Part shown: positions 15,880 to 24,988 of the stretch, piece by piece | How positions within the stretch are numbered: position 1 is the first letter of the stretch | How the letters are laid out: each line of letters opens with the position of its first letter | Assembly: GCA_963779485.1 (NCBI GenBank) | Contig: CAVZYJ010000021.1 | Coordinates: forward strand, 1 to 64,000 | Reading direction: 5' to 3' | DNA length: 64,000 bases | Origin: CAVVJA01 sp963779485 | GTDB lineage: Bacteria; Actinomycetota; Actinomycetes; Mycobacteriales; Jatrophihabitantaceae | Notes under the pieces: model-generated | Databases searched by the model: none | Seen by the model: the letters and a program-made list of their open reading frames with translations, nothing else | Told to the model about the DNA's origin: nothing | Position numbers and translations under genes: made by a program

Positions 15880-17471
15880 CGTATCCGGGCGAGCCGGTGG
15901 GTGTCGGCGAATCGGGCCAGCGGCGGCGTGAGGTTCCAGCGGATGGCGCCGGCGAAGTCGCGGACCCGTTCAGCTGGCGTGTAGTCGCGAGGATGGTCAC
16001 ACGCCGCCAACGCCCGGTCCAGGTCACCGTCGTGATCCGCCAGGACCGAATCGAAATCGCGGCGGATCGGTTCGAGTAGGTCGTACCCGCAGCTGCGATA
16101 GATGCGCGGGAACAAGGGCTTGTACAGCCGGGCGCGATCATGCAAACCGGTGGAATACGACAGTCCGCTTTTGGGCCGCAGCCGAATGTAGTCCGGTAGC
16201 AGATCGCGGAACGCTTCCCGAACGATCCACTTTTCTTGGCCGTCGCGAATCTTCAACTCGGCCGGTATGCGCATCGCGAGATCCACTAGTTCGGGCGCCA
16301 GGAAGGGCACCCGTACCTCGACCCCCTGCCCCATGCTGGTGCGGTCTACGCGTTGCAGCTCGGTGCGGCCCAAGTTGCGGATCTTGTGCAGGAACAGGTC
16401 GCGGCGCTGTTTGGGGGAGGCCCGCTGGTACATCGGGTAGCCGCCGAATAGCTCATCCGATCCGTCCCCACCGACGACGACCTTGATGCCGAGTTCGTGG
16501 ATGCGTCGGAACAGCGGCACCGACACCACGGCATTGATGATGTCTCCATACTCCGTGAGCTCAGACATGCGAATCGCTTCACGGATCTGCGGCGCTCGAA
16601 TGTCCTGCGGGCTCAGCTGAATTACTTCGTGCCGCACCCCGAGTTCGGCCGTGAGCCGTCGAGCGTAGACGAGGTCCGCACTGTGCTGGGTGCCGATGGT
16701 GAAGGCAACGCAGTCAGGGTGCGCCTCGTGTACGTGCAGCAGAGTCAGTGAGCTGTCTACACCGCCGGAGAGGATCACACCGACGGTCAGGTCGGTGTCG
16801 AGTCGCATCCGAATGCTGTTGGACAACGTCTCGCGGACGAGACGGATCGCCTCGCCCTCGTCGCCGATGAGGTCGTGATCCGCACCGAGGCGCCGGATGT
16901 CGAAATGCGGGCTGAGCGTGGGATCGGCGTCGGGCCCGCCGTATCCGTGGTGTCCGGGCGGTACCTCGTGCACCCGCGCACCGGCTGGCACGAGTGCCTT
17001 GACCTCGGACGCCACGTGCAGCCGAGGGCCGATGCGGGACCAGTACAACGGCTTGACCCCGAGCGGGTCGCGGGCGAGATAGGTGCGCCCCGTGGTGTGT
17101 TCCACGATCGCGAAGGCGTATTCGCCGCGGAGATGATCGACGGCATGGTCGCCCCACTCGAGGTACGACTCGAGGACGACTTCCGTGTCGCTCTGGGAGC
17201 GCAGGTCATGCCCAAGACGCGCCAGATCACGGCGCACCTCGTGGAAGTTGTAGATTTCCCCGTTGTAGCAGAGGACGAATCGTCCGTCGGCGGAACGCCA
17301 CGGCTGCACGGCCCGTTCGCGGTCGACGATGCGTAGGCGGGCGGTGCCGGCCAGCAGCCGGTCGATCGTCAACATCTCCTGGACGTCGCCGCGAGGTTTG
17401 ATCGCCGTCATCATCGCGTCGAACAACACACGGTCGCCGTGCTCGCCGACGATCAGCGCGATTCCACACAC
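15876..17471 (-). CDS. asnB: Glutamine-dependent asparagine synthetase-type amidotransferase
   Basis: The 531-residue protein begins V-C-G-I, so cleavage of the initiator exposes the catalytic Cys of class II glutamine amidotransferases; this fixes the GTG at 17471 rather than a longer upstream reading. The glutaminase half is followed by the ATP pyrophosphatase motif SGGVDSS (235-241). It uses glutamine and ATP to amidate a carboxylate. Asparagine synthesis is one option, but relatives such as corynebacterial LtsA amidate cell-wall peptides. It sits two bases after an M15-like peptidase gene and overlaps murJ, which favours an envelope substrate; that part is inference. Confidence 0.88.
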   Translation of the reverse strand: MCGIALIVGEHGDRVLFDAMMTAIKPRGDVQEMLTIDRLLAGTARLRIVDRERAVQPWRSADGRFVLCYNGEIYNFHEVRRDLARLGHDLRSQSDTEVVLESYLEWGDHAVDHLRGEYAFAIVEHTTGRTYLARDPLGVKPLYWSRIGPRLHVASEVKALVPAGARVHEVPPGHHGYGGPDADPTLSPHFDIRRLGADHDLIGDEGEAIRLVRETLSNSIRMRLDTDLTVGVILSGGVDSSLTLLHVHEAHPDCVAFTIGTQHSADLVYARRLTAELGVRHEVIQLSPQDIRAPQIREAIRMSELTEYGDIINAVVSVPLFRRIHELGIKVVVGGDGSDELFGGYPMYQRASPKQRRDLFLHKIRNLGRTELQRVDRTSMGQGVEVRVPFLAPELVDLAMRIPAELKIRDGQEKWIVREAFRDLLPDYIRLRPKSGLSYSTGLHDRARLYKPLFPRIYRSCGYDLLEPIRRDFDSVLADHDGDLDRALAACDHPRDYTPAERVRDFAGAIRWNLTPPLARFADTHRLARIR

Positions 17472-17473
17472 GA

Positions 17474-18388
17474 CTAGCCGTCCGCCAGATCTTCGTCGTA
17501 CGAGCGGCGCAAGGACGCGACGGCGGCCGGGCTTACGCACATGTGCCACGCCGGACCCTCATCGATCACGTTCACGTCGCCGTCCGCGAGGCGACCGAGC
17601 AGGGTGTCCTGCAGGTAACGGGAGACACCCAACCGCCGGAACCACTCCATCTCGACGTCGACCGCCCAGCCCGAGCAGTGCGCGCTCGGCGTCACCGCGG
17701 CATAACCCAGCGATCGCATCTCGGCCTGATACTCGACGCTGCGGGCGAGACTGTTCACCCACAGCGGTGGCGTACCGACCGGCGAGTTCTTCACGAATTC
17801 GTCGGCGCACTGATTGAGCAAGGCGACCGTCTCCGGGCGGGCCATGGTGAGGCGCAACCCTATGGTCCCCGGACGGCGGTCGGACGCGACCCGGCGTAGA
17901 AATGCCCGGGCCGCGCGATGCCGAACCGTTCGCGCCTGTATCCGGTAGTTGAACCGCAGCCGCTGTGCAGTGCGCAGCGCTTGCAGGTCGACCAGGTCGG
18001 AGCTTCTGTAGAGATCGGCATCGGACTCGAACAGCGGCGCGGTCCCCCACCAGGCGACGTCGATCTGAGACAGCAGCTGCACGCGGACCAGCGCGGGGAG
18101 GTCACGAGCCGAGCTGGCCGGATTAGGCCGGAACCGACGAACCTCGGCGAGTAACGCCTCGATCGTGCGATCGAGGCCATAAGGGGTGCGGGTCAGCACC
18201 GCCGCGAACTCCGGAGCGTCGACTCGGCGACCGAGGACCAGTTCGGTGTGGGCCGGATCGTCCGACACAGCGCTGACGACGTTGGCCACCGCCTGCCGAT
18301 ACGCCTGCAGCTGGGCGGCGGACGGCAACGCGTTTCGCTGCTTCGCCCTATAGCCGTTCTGCGCTGGATCGCTACCAGCCGATGGCAT
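17474..18388 (-). CDS. M15-like (DUF5715-type) peptidase-fold protein
   Basis: The 304-residue protein has a C-terminal module with SAHCSGWAVDVE (His237, Asp244) and WHM (Trp281-His282), the H-x6-D ... W-H zinc-ligand layout of M15/VanY-like D-Ala-D-Ala carboxypeptidases. The N-terminal 180 residues are helical and charged, with no clear signal peptide, unlike secreted VanY enzymes. Possibly it acts on cytoplasmic peptide substrates or has lost secretion. It lies between the CofE-like fusion (60 bases upstream) and asnB (two bases downstream) in one operon. Confidence 0.7.
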   Translation of the reverse strand: MPSAGSDPAQNGYRAKQRNALPSAAQLQAYRQAVANVVSAVSDDPAHTELVLGRRVDAPEFAAVLTRTPYGLDRTIEALLAEVRRFRPNPASSARDLPALVRVQLLSQIDVAWWGTAPLFESDADLYRSSDLVDLQALRTAQRLRFNYRIQARTVRHRAARAFLRRVASDRRPGTIGLRLTMARPETVALLNQCADEFVKNSPVGTPPLWVNSLARSVEYQAEMRSLGYAAVTPSAHCSGWAVDVEMEWFRRLGVSRYLQDTLLGRLADGDVNVIDEGPAWHMCVSPAAVASLRRSYDEDLADG

Positions 18389-18448
18389 GCGTCGCTACCC
18401 TCCCAGCGTCCACCAGTCGTCACGATTCCGGCGATCATTGTCCGTGCC

Positions 18449-19939
18449 TCAGACACCATACTCAGCCGGCTCGAATGGTTCCCGAAACGAATCCAGCTGA
18501 GCCAGGACAACCGAGATCGGCGTCTGCTCCCGGCCCTGCCCCGTGGGATTGTCCACGTAGGCGGAGGCAAGCTCATCCGGCCGGTGCCGCGTATCGTGCC
18601 CGAGAATCGTCTGCCCGATGTCGTTTGCGTCGATGATGACCGTGCCGCCGAACCCGGCCACGAGTGCCCGCGGCAGCGACTCCCGGACGGCCGCCGACAC
18701 TTCCCGAGCCACGCCGTCCGGATCCCTCGGCGCGAGCTTGGCCGAGACGTTCGCTGGGTAAGCGCAATACGGTGCCGGCCCATCGATCGAGCTCACCGCG
18801 GTTCCGGTGATGCGGTAGAACCATCCGCTACGGCCAAGTAGCTTGCCCGCCGCACCCGCGGCGGCCGCGACGATGATGCGTGGTAGGCCAACCTCGTCGA
18901 TCGCGACCTGCATCGTCACCGGCTGGCTCACGCCGATCCCGAACGGAGTGGCGCCCACCAGCCGAGCTAGGGTCCGCGCCGCGATTCCCGGCCGGATGTC
19001 CCGCACATAGACAAACCGGTGCTGAGCGACCGCGACGATCTTCTCCCCGACGAATAAGAACCAGGGCCGACCCGACGCCTGCTTCGACGTACCCACCGGC
19101 GCGGAGCGCAACCCGGAGAAGAACTCGGCCGCGCGACGAGCAGCGAGAGCGGCCACATCGTCGCCCGGAGACACCAGATCGACCCGCAACGGGAAGCGCG
19201 CCCACCGCCCATCTCGAGTGACCACGGTCTTGTACCGATTCGGCTCGTAGTCGCTCTTGGCCGGCGCCTGCCGATGCCGCCCGTCGCCATCGGTGTCATA
19301 TTCCGGCCCCGGCGCCGCGACCAGCGGCTGGGCCGCGTGATCCGGATCGTGCGGGTCGGCGTCAATGCACTCACGGGTCCACAGCTCGAGATTGACCAGC
19401 CGCCAGAACACCCACCGGTCGGCGCCGCCGCGCCCGTTGCGGTATGCGTGAAACGAACGAAGCACCGATAGTTGGTTCAGGTAGGTTCGCGAACCGAAAA
19501 GACCGGACTCGAAGATCGCCCATATCGTTTCCCCGTACTGCCTGAACCACTGGTCCGGCGGGACGTCCGCGGGCCGAGAGCCCGCCGCGGGAATCGACGC
19601 GTCTCGATAATGCGCGGCAAACTCGGTGTCGAGCAGACCGAGAACGGCGTCTGGGCCGGATGCGGTACGCCGCCGCTGCCGGAGCGCCGGTCGCGTCATA
19701 TGCGACCGCGCGTATTCGTCGGGAAGCGGCTCACCGCGAAGCCCGAAAGGCTCCGGCCGGCCGCGTAGTGCATCACGAAGGTTTTCCACCGAGCCGGAGA
19801 ATGAACGGTGGGGCGCGTCAACGGGCGGCCCGATCGTGGTCCGCAGCGGTAAACCACCAACCAGGTAACGATAAATCGCCTGCGGATCAAGTGACGTCGT
19901 TCGCGACGCCTCGTCGTCGCCTCGACAGATCTCAGCCAT
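18449..19939 (-). CDS. AsnB-fragment/F420-0:glutamate-ligase-like fusion protein
   Basis: The 496-residue protein from the ATG at 19939 has two parts. Residues about 15-195 resemble pieces of the asparagine synthetase C-terminal region (DPQAIYRYL; WFRQYGETIWAIFESGLFGS; FWRLVNLELWTREC) but lack the SGGVDSS ATP motif. Residues about 245-496 resemble the coenzyme F420-0:L-glutamate ligase (CofE) fold: RFPLRVDLVSPGDDV, TPFGIGVSQPVTMQVAIDE, VIIDANDIGQTILG and the DNPTGQG end. CofE forms a peptide bond to glutamate. A TAGTCT box ends eight bases before the ATG, suggesting a nearly leaderless transcript. First gene of the operon; its substrate is unknown. Confidence 0.65.
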   Translation of the reverse strand: MAEICRGDDEASRTTSLDPQAIYRYLVGGLPLRTTIGPPVDAPHRSFSGSVENLRDALRGRPEPFGLRGEPLPDEYARSHMTRPALRQRRRTASGPDAVLGLLDTEFAAHYRDASIPAAGSRPADVPPDQWFRQYGETIWAIFESGLFGSRTYLNQLSVLRSFHAYRNGRGGADRWVFWRLVNLELWTRECIDADPHDPDHAAQPLVAAPGPEYDTDGDGRHRQAPAKSDYEPNRYKTVVTRDGRWARFPLRVDLVSPGDDVAALAARRAAEFFSGLRSAPVGTSKQASGRPWFLFVGEKIVAVAQHRFVYVRDIRPGIAARTLARLVGATPFGIGVSQPVTMQVAIDEVGLPRIIVAAAAGAAGKLLGRSGWFYRITGTAVSSIDGPAPYCAYPANVSAKLAPRDPDGVAREVSAAVRESLPRALVAGFGGTVIIDANDIGQTILGHDTRHRPDELASAYVDNPTGQGREQTPISVVLAQLDSFREPFEPAEYGV

Positions 19940-20056
19940 CCCGCGCGAGACTAGCGCACGACGTCGCGTCGCTTGTGGTGCAAGCCGTGCCGGGCAACGA
20001 TGGCAGACGATCAGTAGGCGCAGGCGGGACGGCCGCACGGAGCGAGCGAAAGGGGG

Positions 20057-20434
20057 ATGGGGCGGGCGGCGCATCCGGTTGCCGCGCCCCTGACACCGAT
20101 GGAAGCCGAACACGAGCCCGACTATCGGATGAGCCTCGCGGCTGAGCGGACCTATCTCGCCTATTTGCGCACCGGGTTGGCCCTCACCGCGGCCGGAGTC
20201 GCGCTGGCTGGCGCCCTGCCGAATGCTGGCGCCGAGACCTTTCGCCGGGTCCTGGGACTGTGCGTCGTGCTCGTCGGCGCGGCCGTGTCCGCCGAGAGCC
20301 GTCGCCGGTTCAACGCGGTGCAGCGGGCAATGCGCCGCGGGGAGCCGTTGCCCAAGACACCGGCTCTGCAGGTGTTCGGTTGGATCTTGGTTGGCGTTGC
20401 CCTCGCCGCCGCCATCCTGGTTCTCGTCCTGTAA
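20057..20434 (+). CDS. DUF202 (YidH-type) membrane protein
   Basis: The sequence DYRMSLAAERTYLAYLRTGLALTAAGVAL is the DUF202 signature, and three membrane helices follow. The 125-residue version starts at ATG 20057 next to AAAGGGGG, which is very close to the start; an ATG at 20099 is the alternative and would remove 14 residues. Function of the family is unknown. It is divergent from the CofE-like operon, and its 3' end abuts a decayed AraC gene. Confidence 0.8.
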   Translation: MGRAAHPVAAPLTPMEAEHEPDYRMSLAAERTYLAYLRTGLALTAAGVALAGALPNAGAETFRRVLGLCVVLVGAAVSAESRRRFNAVQRAMRRGEPLPKTPALQVFGWILVGVALAAAILVLVL

Positions 20435-20440
20435 CGCGCG

Positions 20441-21225
20441 CTAGCCCAGCTCGAGTTGAGTGTCGGCTGCTTCAACCTGCCGGCGACGATGGTCGCGCGG
20501 GGAGTGGCCGTAGTGCCGCTTGAACGCGGTGCTGAACGCGAACGCATTGCCGTAGCCGACCTGGTGGGCGACGTGCTCGACGGTGTCAGTGGTACTGCGA
20601 AGCAGGTCGGCGGCTCGGGCCAGGCGCCACTCAGTCAGGTAGGCCAGCGGAGGTTGGCCGAGTTGGTGGGTGAACCGGCGGCCGAGCGTCGCGCGCGACA
20701 CACCGGACGCCGCGGCGAGCGAAGCGAGCGTCCAGGCGTGATCCGGATGGTCATGGATCAGCTGCAGCGCAGTGCCAGCGATCGGGTCGTGCTGGGCCCG
20801 CCACCAGGCCGGCGCCGCGTCCTCGGCCTGGGTGAGCGCGCGCGCAGCGTGTCTATCAGGATGAGGTCGACCAGCCGGTCGAGGATGAGGTCCTGACCGG
20901 GAAGCTCTCGCTGCACCTCGGCGGTCAGCAGCCCGATCGCGGCCGCGTTGGCGTGGGCGGCGGGCACGACGAGCAGGTCGGGAAGATCATGCAGTAGCCG
21001 TCCGGTGATCTGGCCGGCCAGTTCGTAGACGCCGACAACGAACCGGCAGGATCCTTCGGGGTCGTTGCCCCAGCCGTGTCCGTCGCCGCTTGGCCCCGGC
21101 AGCGAGTCGGCCGGTTGCAGCGGGCGGCAGACCTGGCCCGGCTCGATGACCATGCTGGGAGGCGTCGCCGGGTCGTCTGCGAGTAGGTACGGCTCGGCGC
21201 GCTTGATGATGGCGGCGTCGCCCGC
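20441..21225 (-). pseudogene. AraC family regulator, 5'-truncated and frameshifted
   Basis: Read on the minus strand, a cupin-type sensor part (GDAAIIKRAEPYLLADD, then PPSMVIEPGQVC) leads into RLVDLILIDTLRA; then the frame changes and continues as EDAAPAWWRAQHDPIAG, an HTH (LASLAAASGVSRATLGRRF) and a second HTH (VEHVAHQVGYGNAFAFSTAFKRHYG). The shift lies near 20834-20850, at a GCGCGCGC run. The N-terminal part of the cupin domain and the start codon are missing. In working homologues these parts form one protein of about 300 residues, so this is a broken gene or contains an assembly error. Confidence 0.75.
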
Positions 21226-21701
21226 ATCCGGTGGCTGAGTCTCGCCACCGCGTTCGGATCGGTAGTCACTGGCGGCACGCTGTTCGGCTTCTCGGCCTTC
21301 GTCCTGCCGGCGCTACGACGGCTTCCGACCGCCGAAGCGATCGCCGCGATGCAGGCGATCAACGTTCAGGCGCCGCGGAGCGTGCTGATGCTGCCGCTGG
21401 TCGGATCGGCGCTCGGCAGCGCCGCGATCGTGGTCCTGGCGCTTGTGCGGTCCGACACCCCCAACCGGGGCTGGCTGCTCGCCGGCGCCGCCGCTGGCCT
21501 GCTCACGTTCGTCATCACCGCGGTCTACCACGTGCCGCACAACGACGCCTTCGCGCGGCTCGACCCCGCGGCGTCGGCCGCCGCCACACGGCCTGGCGGC
21601 ACTACATCGGCGGCTGGGCGTGGTGGAACCACGCCCGGGCGGCGACTGCGCTGATGTCCGGTGTCGTTCTCGTCGCTGGGGCCTGGCCTCGCTCTCGATG
21701 A
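21214..21701 (+). pseudogene. DUF1772 (anthrone oxygenase family) gene, startless and frameshifted
   Basis: The plus-strand frame reads RIRWLSLATAFGSVVTGG and continues through four hydrophobic segments of the DUF1772 type (PALRRLPTAEAIAAMQAIN; FVITAVYHVPHNDAF). Near 21575-21600 it must switch frame to reach the conserved end WRHYIGGWAWWNHARA and stop at 21701. No start codon is found in frame at the 5' end, which overlaps the truncated 5' end of the divergent AraC gene. Both genes appear to have lost their shared promoter region in one deletion. Confidence 0.7.
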
Positions 21702-21849
21702 AGCGATGGGCGCTGCGTGTCTCTCGGCCGCTACCCGTAACCATGCGTTCGCTGGCGAACGCATAGGCCGACGTCCTGGTGTAGACAGGGCAAGGAGATG
21801 CGCCGATGGTGCGTCGGACTGCACAACTGAGGATGGGAGCGGTACCGCG

Positions 21850-23319
21850 ATGGCGACGTCGTCGTTTACCGAACGGGAGCTGAAGTTCGATGTCAGACCG
21901 GATTTCGTGGTGCCTGACCTGTCCGACGAGCTGAGCGATGTCGATCGAACCGACTATGAGTCACAGGAGATCGTCAGTGAATACTTCGACACGGCGGACT
22001 ATGCGCTTCTCCGAGCCCAGATGACGTTACGTCGGCGCACCGGCACGGCTGACACGGGCTGGCAGTTGAAGGTACCTCAGCCACCCTTCCGCGAAGAGGT
22101 GCACGCACCCTTGGATGGGGAGAACGTGCCGGACGATTTCCTGCGGATCCTTCGTGGGGTTACCCGTGACCAGCCGCTGCAACCGGTCTCGACGCTCGTT
22201 ACTCGCCGTTCGGTGCTCCGGCTCATGGATGCCGACGGTCGACGGCTGGCTGAGGTCGACGATGACCATGTGGAAGCCTTCCTGGCGAGTGATTCGGCGC
22301 CGGCGCGGGAGTGGCATGAAGTCGAGGTCGAGCTGGTCGATGGCCAGGATGAGTTGCTTCCCGAGGTTGGCAAGCGGCTCCGCCGCTCCGGTGCCTGGCC
22401 GGCCGCGAGCTCGGCCAAACTGATCCGAGCGTTGCCCGATGGATTGCTTGGCCCGGCGAACCGTCCCGAGCAGCCAAGCGCCGGAGACGTGTTGGCCGGG
22501 TACGTCGCCGAGCAGCACCGGGTCATCCTGTCCGGTGATGTGGCGATCCGTCGCGGAAACGACGGCGCGGTCCACAAGACCCGAGTCGCGAGTCGCCGGC
22601 TTCGGAGCACGTTGCGCACGTTTGCGCCCATGTTCGATGACGCCCAGGCGGCGTGGCTGGACGAGGAACTTCGCTGGTACGCCGGCCTGCTCGGCGAGGT
22701 GCGAGACGCGCAAGTGCTGTACCGGAGGTTGACCGGCATGATCGCCGACCTCGACGACGCGACGCGGCTCGGACCGGTCCAGGCCCGCGTGGACAGCGAT
22801 CTGCGCCGGGATATCGCCAAATCATGGGACACGGTCGGCGAACAGCTCACCGGCGAGCGGTACCTGGCCCTACTCGAATCTCTCGCGGCTTGGGCGAAAA
22901 CGCCGCCCTGGACGGCAAAAGCCTCGCGGCCGGCAGCGAGCCTGGATCGGTATGTCGATCGGGCCGAGCGTAGGGTCCGTCGACGACTTCGTCGGGCGAA
23001 CCGCACCGGCGACAGCGAGGCCCTCCATGCGACCCGCAAGGCAGCCAAGCGGGCTCGTTATGCAGCCGAAGCTACGCCGGCCACGTTGGGCAAGAAAGTC
23101 GCGGCCAAACAAGCCAAGCGCTACCGCGCGCTGCAGGACCTGCTCGGGGAGCACCAGGACAGTCAGATAAGCGCCGCGTACCTTCGTCGTCTCGGCGCCA
23201 AGGCCGGCACGACGAAGGGAGAGAACGGATTCGCGTTCGGCGTCCTTTACGAACAAGAGAGAACCCGGGCCGCGGACGCCCGTCAGCTGGCTCGCCGCAG
23301 GGCCAAGCGCTATCGGTAG
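21850..23319 (+). CDS. CYTH and CHAD domain protein
   Basis: The 489-residue protein begins with a CYTH domain (residues 1-200) carrying the ExExK signature ERELK at residues 8-12; this family binds triphosphates or polyphosphate through metal ions. Residues about 215-489 form a CHAD domain, a helical bundle rich in His and Arg (VHKTRVASRRLRSTLR; LHATRKAAKRARYAAE) that binds polyphosphate granules. The ATG at 21850 has GGGAGC about ten bases upstream; earlier codons lie in the decayed DUF1772 region. Likely a polyphosphate-related protein acting alone. Confidence 0.88.
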   Translation: MATSSFTERELKFDVRPDFVVPDLSDELSDVDRTDYESQEIVSEYFDTADYALLRAQMTLRRRTGTADTGWQLKVPQPPFREEVHAPLDGENVPDDFLRILRGVTRDQPLQPVSTLVTRRSVLRLMDADGRRLAEVDDDHVEAFLASDSAPAREWHEVEVELVDGQDELLPEVGKRLRRSGAWPAASSAKLIRALPDGLLGPANRPEQPSAGDVLAGYVAEQHRVILSGDVAIRRGNDGAVHKTRVASRRLRSTLRTFAPMFDDAQAAWLDEELRWYAGLLGEVRDAQVLYRRLTGMIADLDDATRLGPVQARVDSDLRRDIAKSWDTVGEQLTGERYLALLESLAAWAKTPPWTAKASRPAASLDRYVDRAERRVRRRLRRANRTGDSEALHATRKAAKRARYAAEATPATLGKKVAAKQAKRYRALQDLLGEHQDSQISAAYLRRLGAKAGTTKGENGFAFGVLYEQERTRAADARQLARRRAKRYR

Positions 23320-23488
23320 TACTCGGTGATCGGTCACTTTGGGCCATGTACCCGCTTAGCGTCGCCTCCCGCGCACGCTCGTGGCAGCTGAGGTTCCCGC
23401 GATGCCGAAATTCGGACTCGCGCCACACGGATGCGCGCGACGCCACGCGGTGGCGCCAGCCACGTCGACGTGGACCGCAATACATGCT

Positions 23489-23518
23489 CCAGCGCGAGTG
23501 CATTCACCCTCGCGCTGG
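23489..23518. terminator. Hairpin between convergent genes
   Basis: CCAGCGCGAG (23489-23498) pairs perfectly with CTCGCGCTGG (23509-23518) over a 10-base loop. It lies between the CYTH/CHAD gene and the convergent small membrane gene, a typical position for a bidirectional terminator. There is no U-run, as is usual in actinomycetes. Confidence 0.6.
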
Positions 23519-23545
23519 ATTGTCGATTGCTCGCCGATCAGCTGC

Positions 23546-23701
23546 TCACCAATAGTGGGCCCGCCGCCCGAAGGCTCGGCCGGTAGCCGCGGCAAGTGCC
23601 AATACCGCCCCGATGACGAGTAGGACGATGCCGAGCGTCCAGATGATGGCGATGTGCGTCAAGAAACCGATAGTCAGCAGGACAACTCCCAGGATGATCA
23701 T
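23546..23701 (-). CDS. Small two-helix membrane protein (DUF6131-type)
   Basis: A 51-residue protein starting MIILGVVLLTIGFL with two membrane helices and the C-terminal GRAFGRRAHYW. The ATG at 23701 has AAAGGAG eight bases upstream, which decides against a longer reading. Very similar short proteins are frequent in actinomycetes and have no known function. A SigB/SigF-type promoter candidate lies about 77 bases upstream, suggesting a stress-induced membrane peptide. Confidence 0.8.
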   Translation of the reverse strand: MIILGVVLLTIGFLTHIAIIWTLGIVLLVIGAVLALAAATGRAFGRRAHYW

Positions 23702-23777
23702 GAACTTCTCCTTTCGGCCGCGTCGGTGGTCAGGGCGCCGTCCGTACGGCGGCAGATTGTGCTTGCTGAATCGAGAT

Positions 23778-23802
23778 ATACCCACACAGCGCGGTGAATA
23801 AC
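23778..23802 (-). promoter_or_regulatory. SigB/SigF-type promoter candidate
   Basis: On the minus strand GTTA (23802-23799), a 15-base spacer, and GGGTAT (23783-23778), near the stress-sigma consensus GTTT-N14-17-GGGTAT. It is directed at the small membrane protein starting at 23701. Confidence 0.55.
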
Positions 23803-23914
23803 CGAGGAGCTGTCCGGTAGATCAGTCAGCGAGCCGGACGGCCGCTTCGAGCAGCAGCGCACGGACGAAGACTTGCGGCCCGCAGCGTCGTGGGCGGGAA
23901 GTCGCCGCTCGGAC

Positions 23915-24937
23915 TCATCGGCGATAGTGCCGCCAGGCCGACCGCACCGCTATCGCTCCGGTGAGTGTGGCCGCAGTGGCGAGCAAACCATGGTGCTGTG
24001 ATGCCCACACCTGGGGATCGGCGTCGTGTGCCTCGGAGGAGAATCGGCCCTGCGCGCCATAGTCGACGACCTGGTCGACGGGCTGCCACAAGTTGGCTGA
24101 CTGGTCAGGGCTGGCGGCCTGCTGCGTCTGCTGGGAGCGATATCCGGTCCGGGCAAGATAACGATCGAGGATGCCCGGCGCGACGGCGTTCGCGATGAGT
24201 GTTGCCGCGGTACTGGCACCGACCCAATATTCGCGCCGCCCCGGATGATCGGCCGCACGGACGATTGCCCGCGCCGCCAGCTCCGGCTGGTAGATGGGGG
24301 GCACGGGCTGCGGACGGCGCGGGAGTCTCGAGAGCACCCAGCCGAACTGCGGAGTGTTCATCGCCGGGAGCTGCACCATCGTGATCCGTACCCGACTGTG
24401 GTCGTGCAGGAGCTCGCAGCGCAGCGACTCGGTGAACCCCTGGATGGCGTGCTTGGCGCCGCAATAGGCTGATTGCAACGGGATGCCACGGTAGGCTAGC
24501 GCCGAACCGACCTGCACGATGGTGCCGTGATTCCGGGGTTTCATCCGATCCAAGGCCACCCGCGTGCCGAAGACGAAGCCTAAGTAGCTCACCTCAGTAG
24601 TTCGGCGGTACTCGGCCGCCGAGATCTCGTCGAATGGTGCGAACACCGAGCTGAAGGCGTTGTTCACCCAGACGTCGATCGGCCCGAACGCGTTCTCGGC
24701 GGCATCGGCGGCAGCGCTCACCTGGTCGAAGTCGGCGACGTCGGTCGGAGCGACCAGAGCCGTTCCTCCAGCGCCTCGCACGTCGCGGGCGGCCGACTCC
24801 AGCCCTTCTTCTCCTCGCGCGACGAGGGTCACCGACGCCCCGCGGGTGCCGTATGCGCGCGCCACCGCACGCCCGACTCCGCCGCTGGCTCCGGTGACCA
24901 AGACGGACAGTGGTGCTGAACCGTTCCGGGAGGTCAC
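23915..24937 (-). CDS. Short-chain dehydrogenase/reductase with C-terminal extension
   Basis: The chosen GTG at 24937 has GGAAGG eight bases upstream and gives 340 residues. The Rossmann motif TGASGGVG lies at residues 15-22; the NN motif (VNNAF), a serine in VGSALAYRG and the YCGAK catalytic pair complete the classical SDR set. About 80 residues follow the normal SDR domain and end in a hydrophobic LATAATLTGAIAV segment, so it may associate with the membrane. It uses NAD(P)(H); the substrate is not predictable. Longer starts (e.g. ATG 24970) are possible. Confidence 0.85.
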   Translation of the reverse strand: MTSRNGSAPLSVLVTGASGGVGRAVARAYGTRGASVTLVARGEEGLESAARDVRGAGGTALVAPTDVADFDQVSAAADAAENAFGPIDVWVNNAFSSVFAPFDEISAAEYRRTTEVSYLGFVFGTRVALDRMKPRNHGTIVQVGSALAYRGIPLQSAYCGAKHAIQGFTESLRCELLHDHSRVRITMVQLPAMNTPQFGWVLSRLPRRPQPVPPIYQPELAARAIVRAADHPGRREYWVGASTAATLIANAVAPGILDRYLARTGYRSQQTQQAASPDQSANLWQPVDQVVDYGAQGRFSSEAHDADPQVWASQHHGLLATAATLTGAIAVRSAWRHYRR

Positions 24938-24988
24938 ACCAGCAGCCTTCCCGGATACGAATCGAACCATGCATTCACGTAGGTAGCG

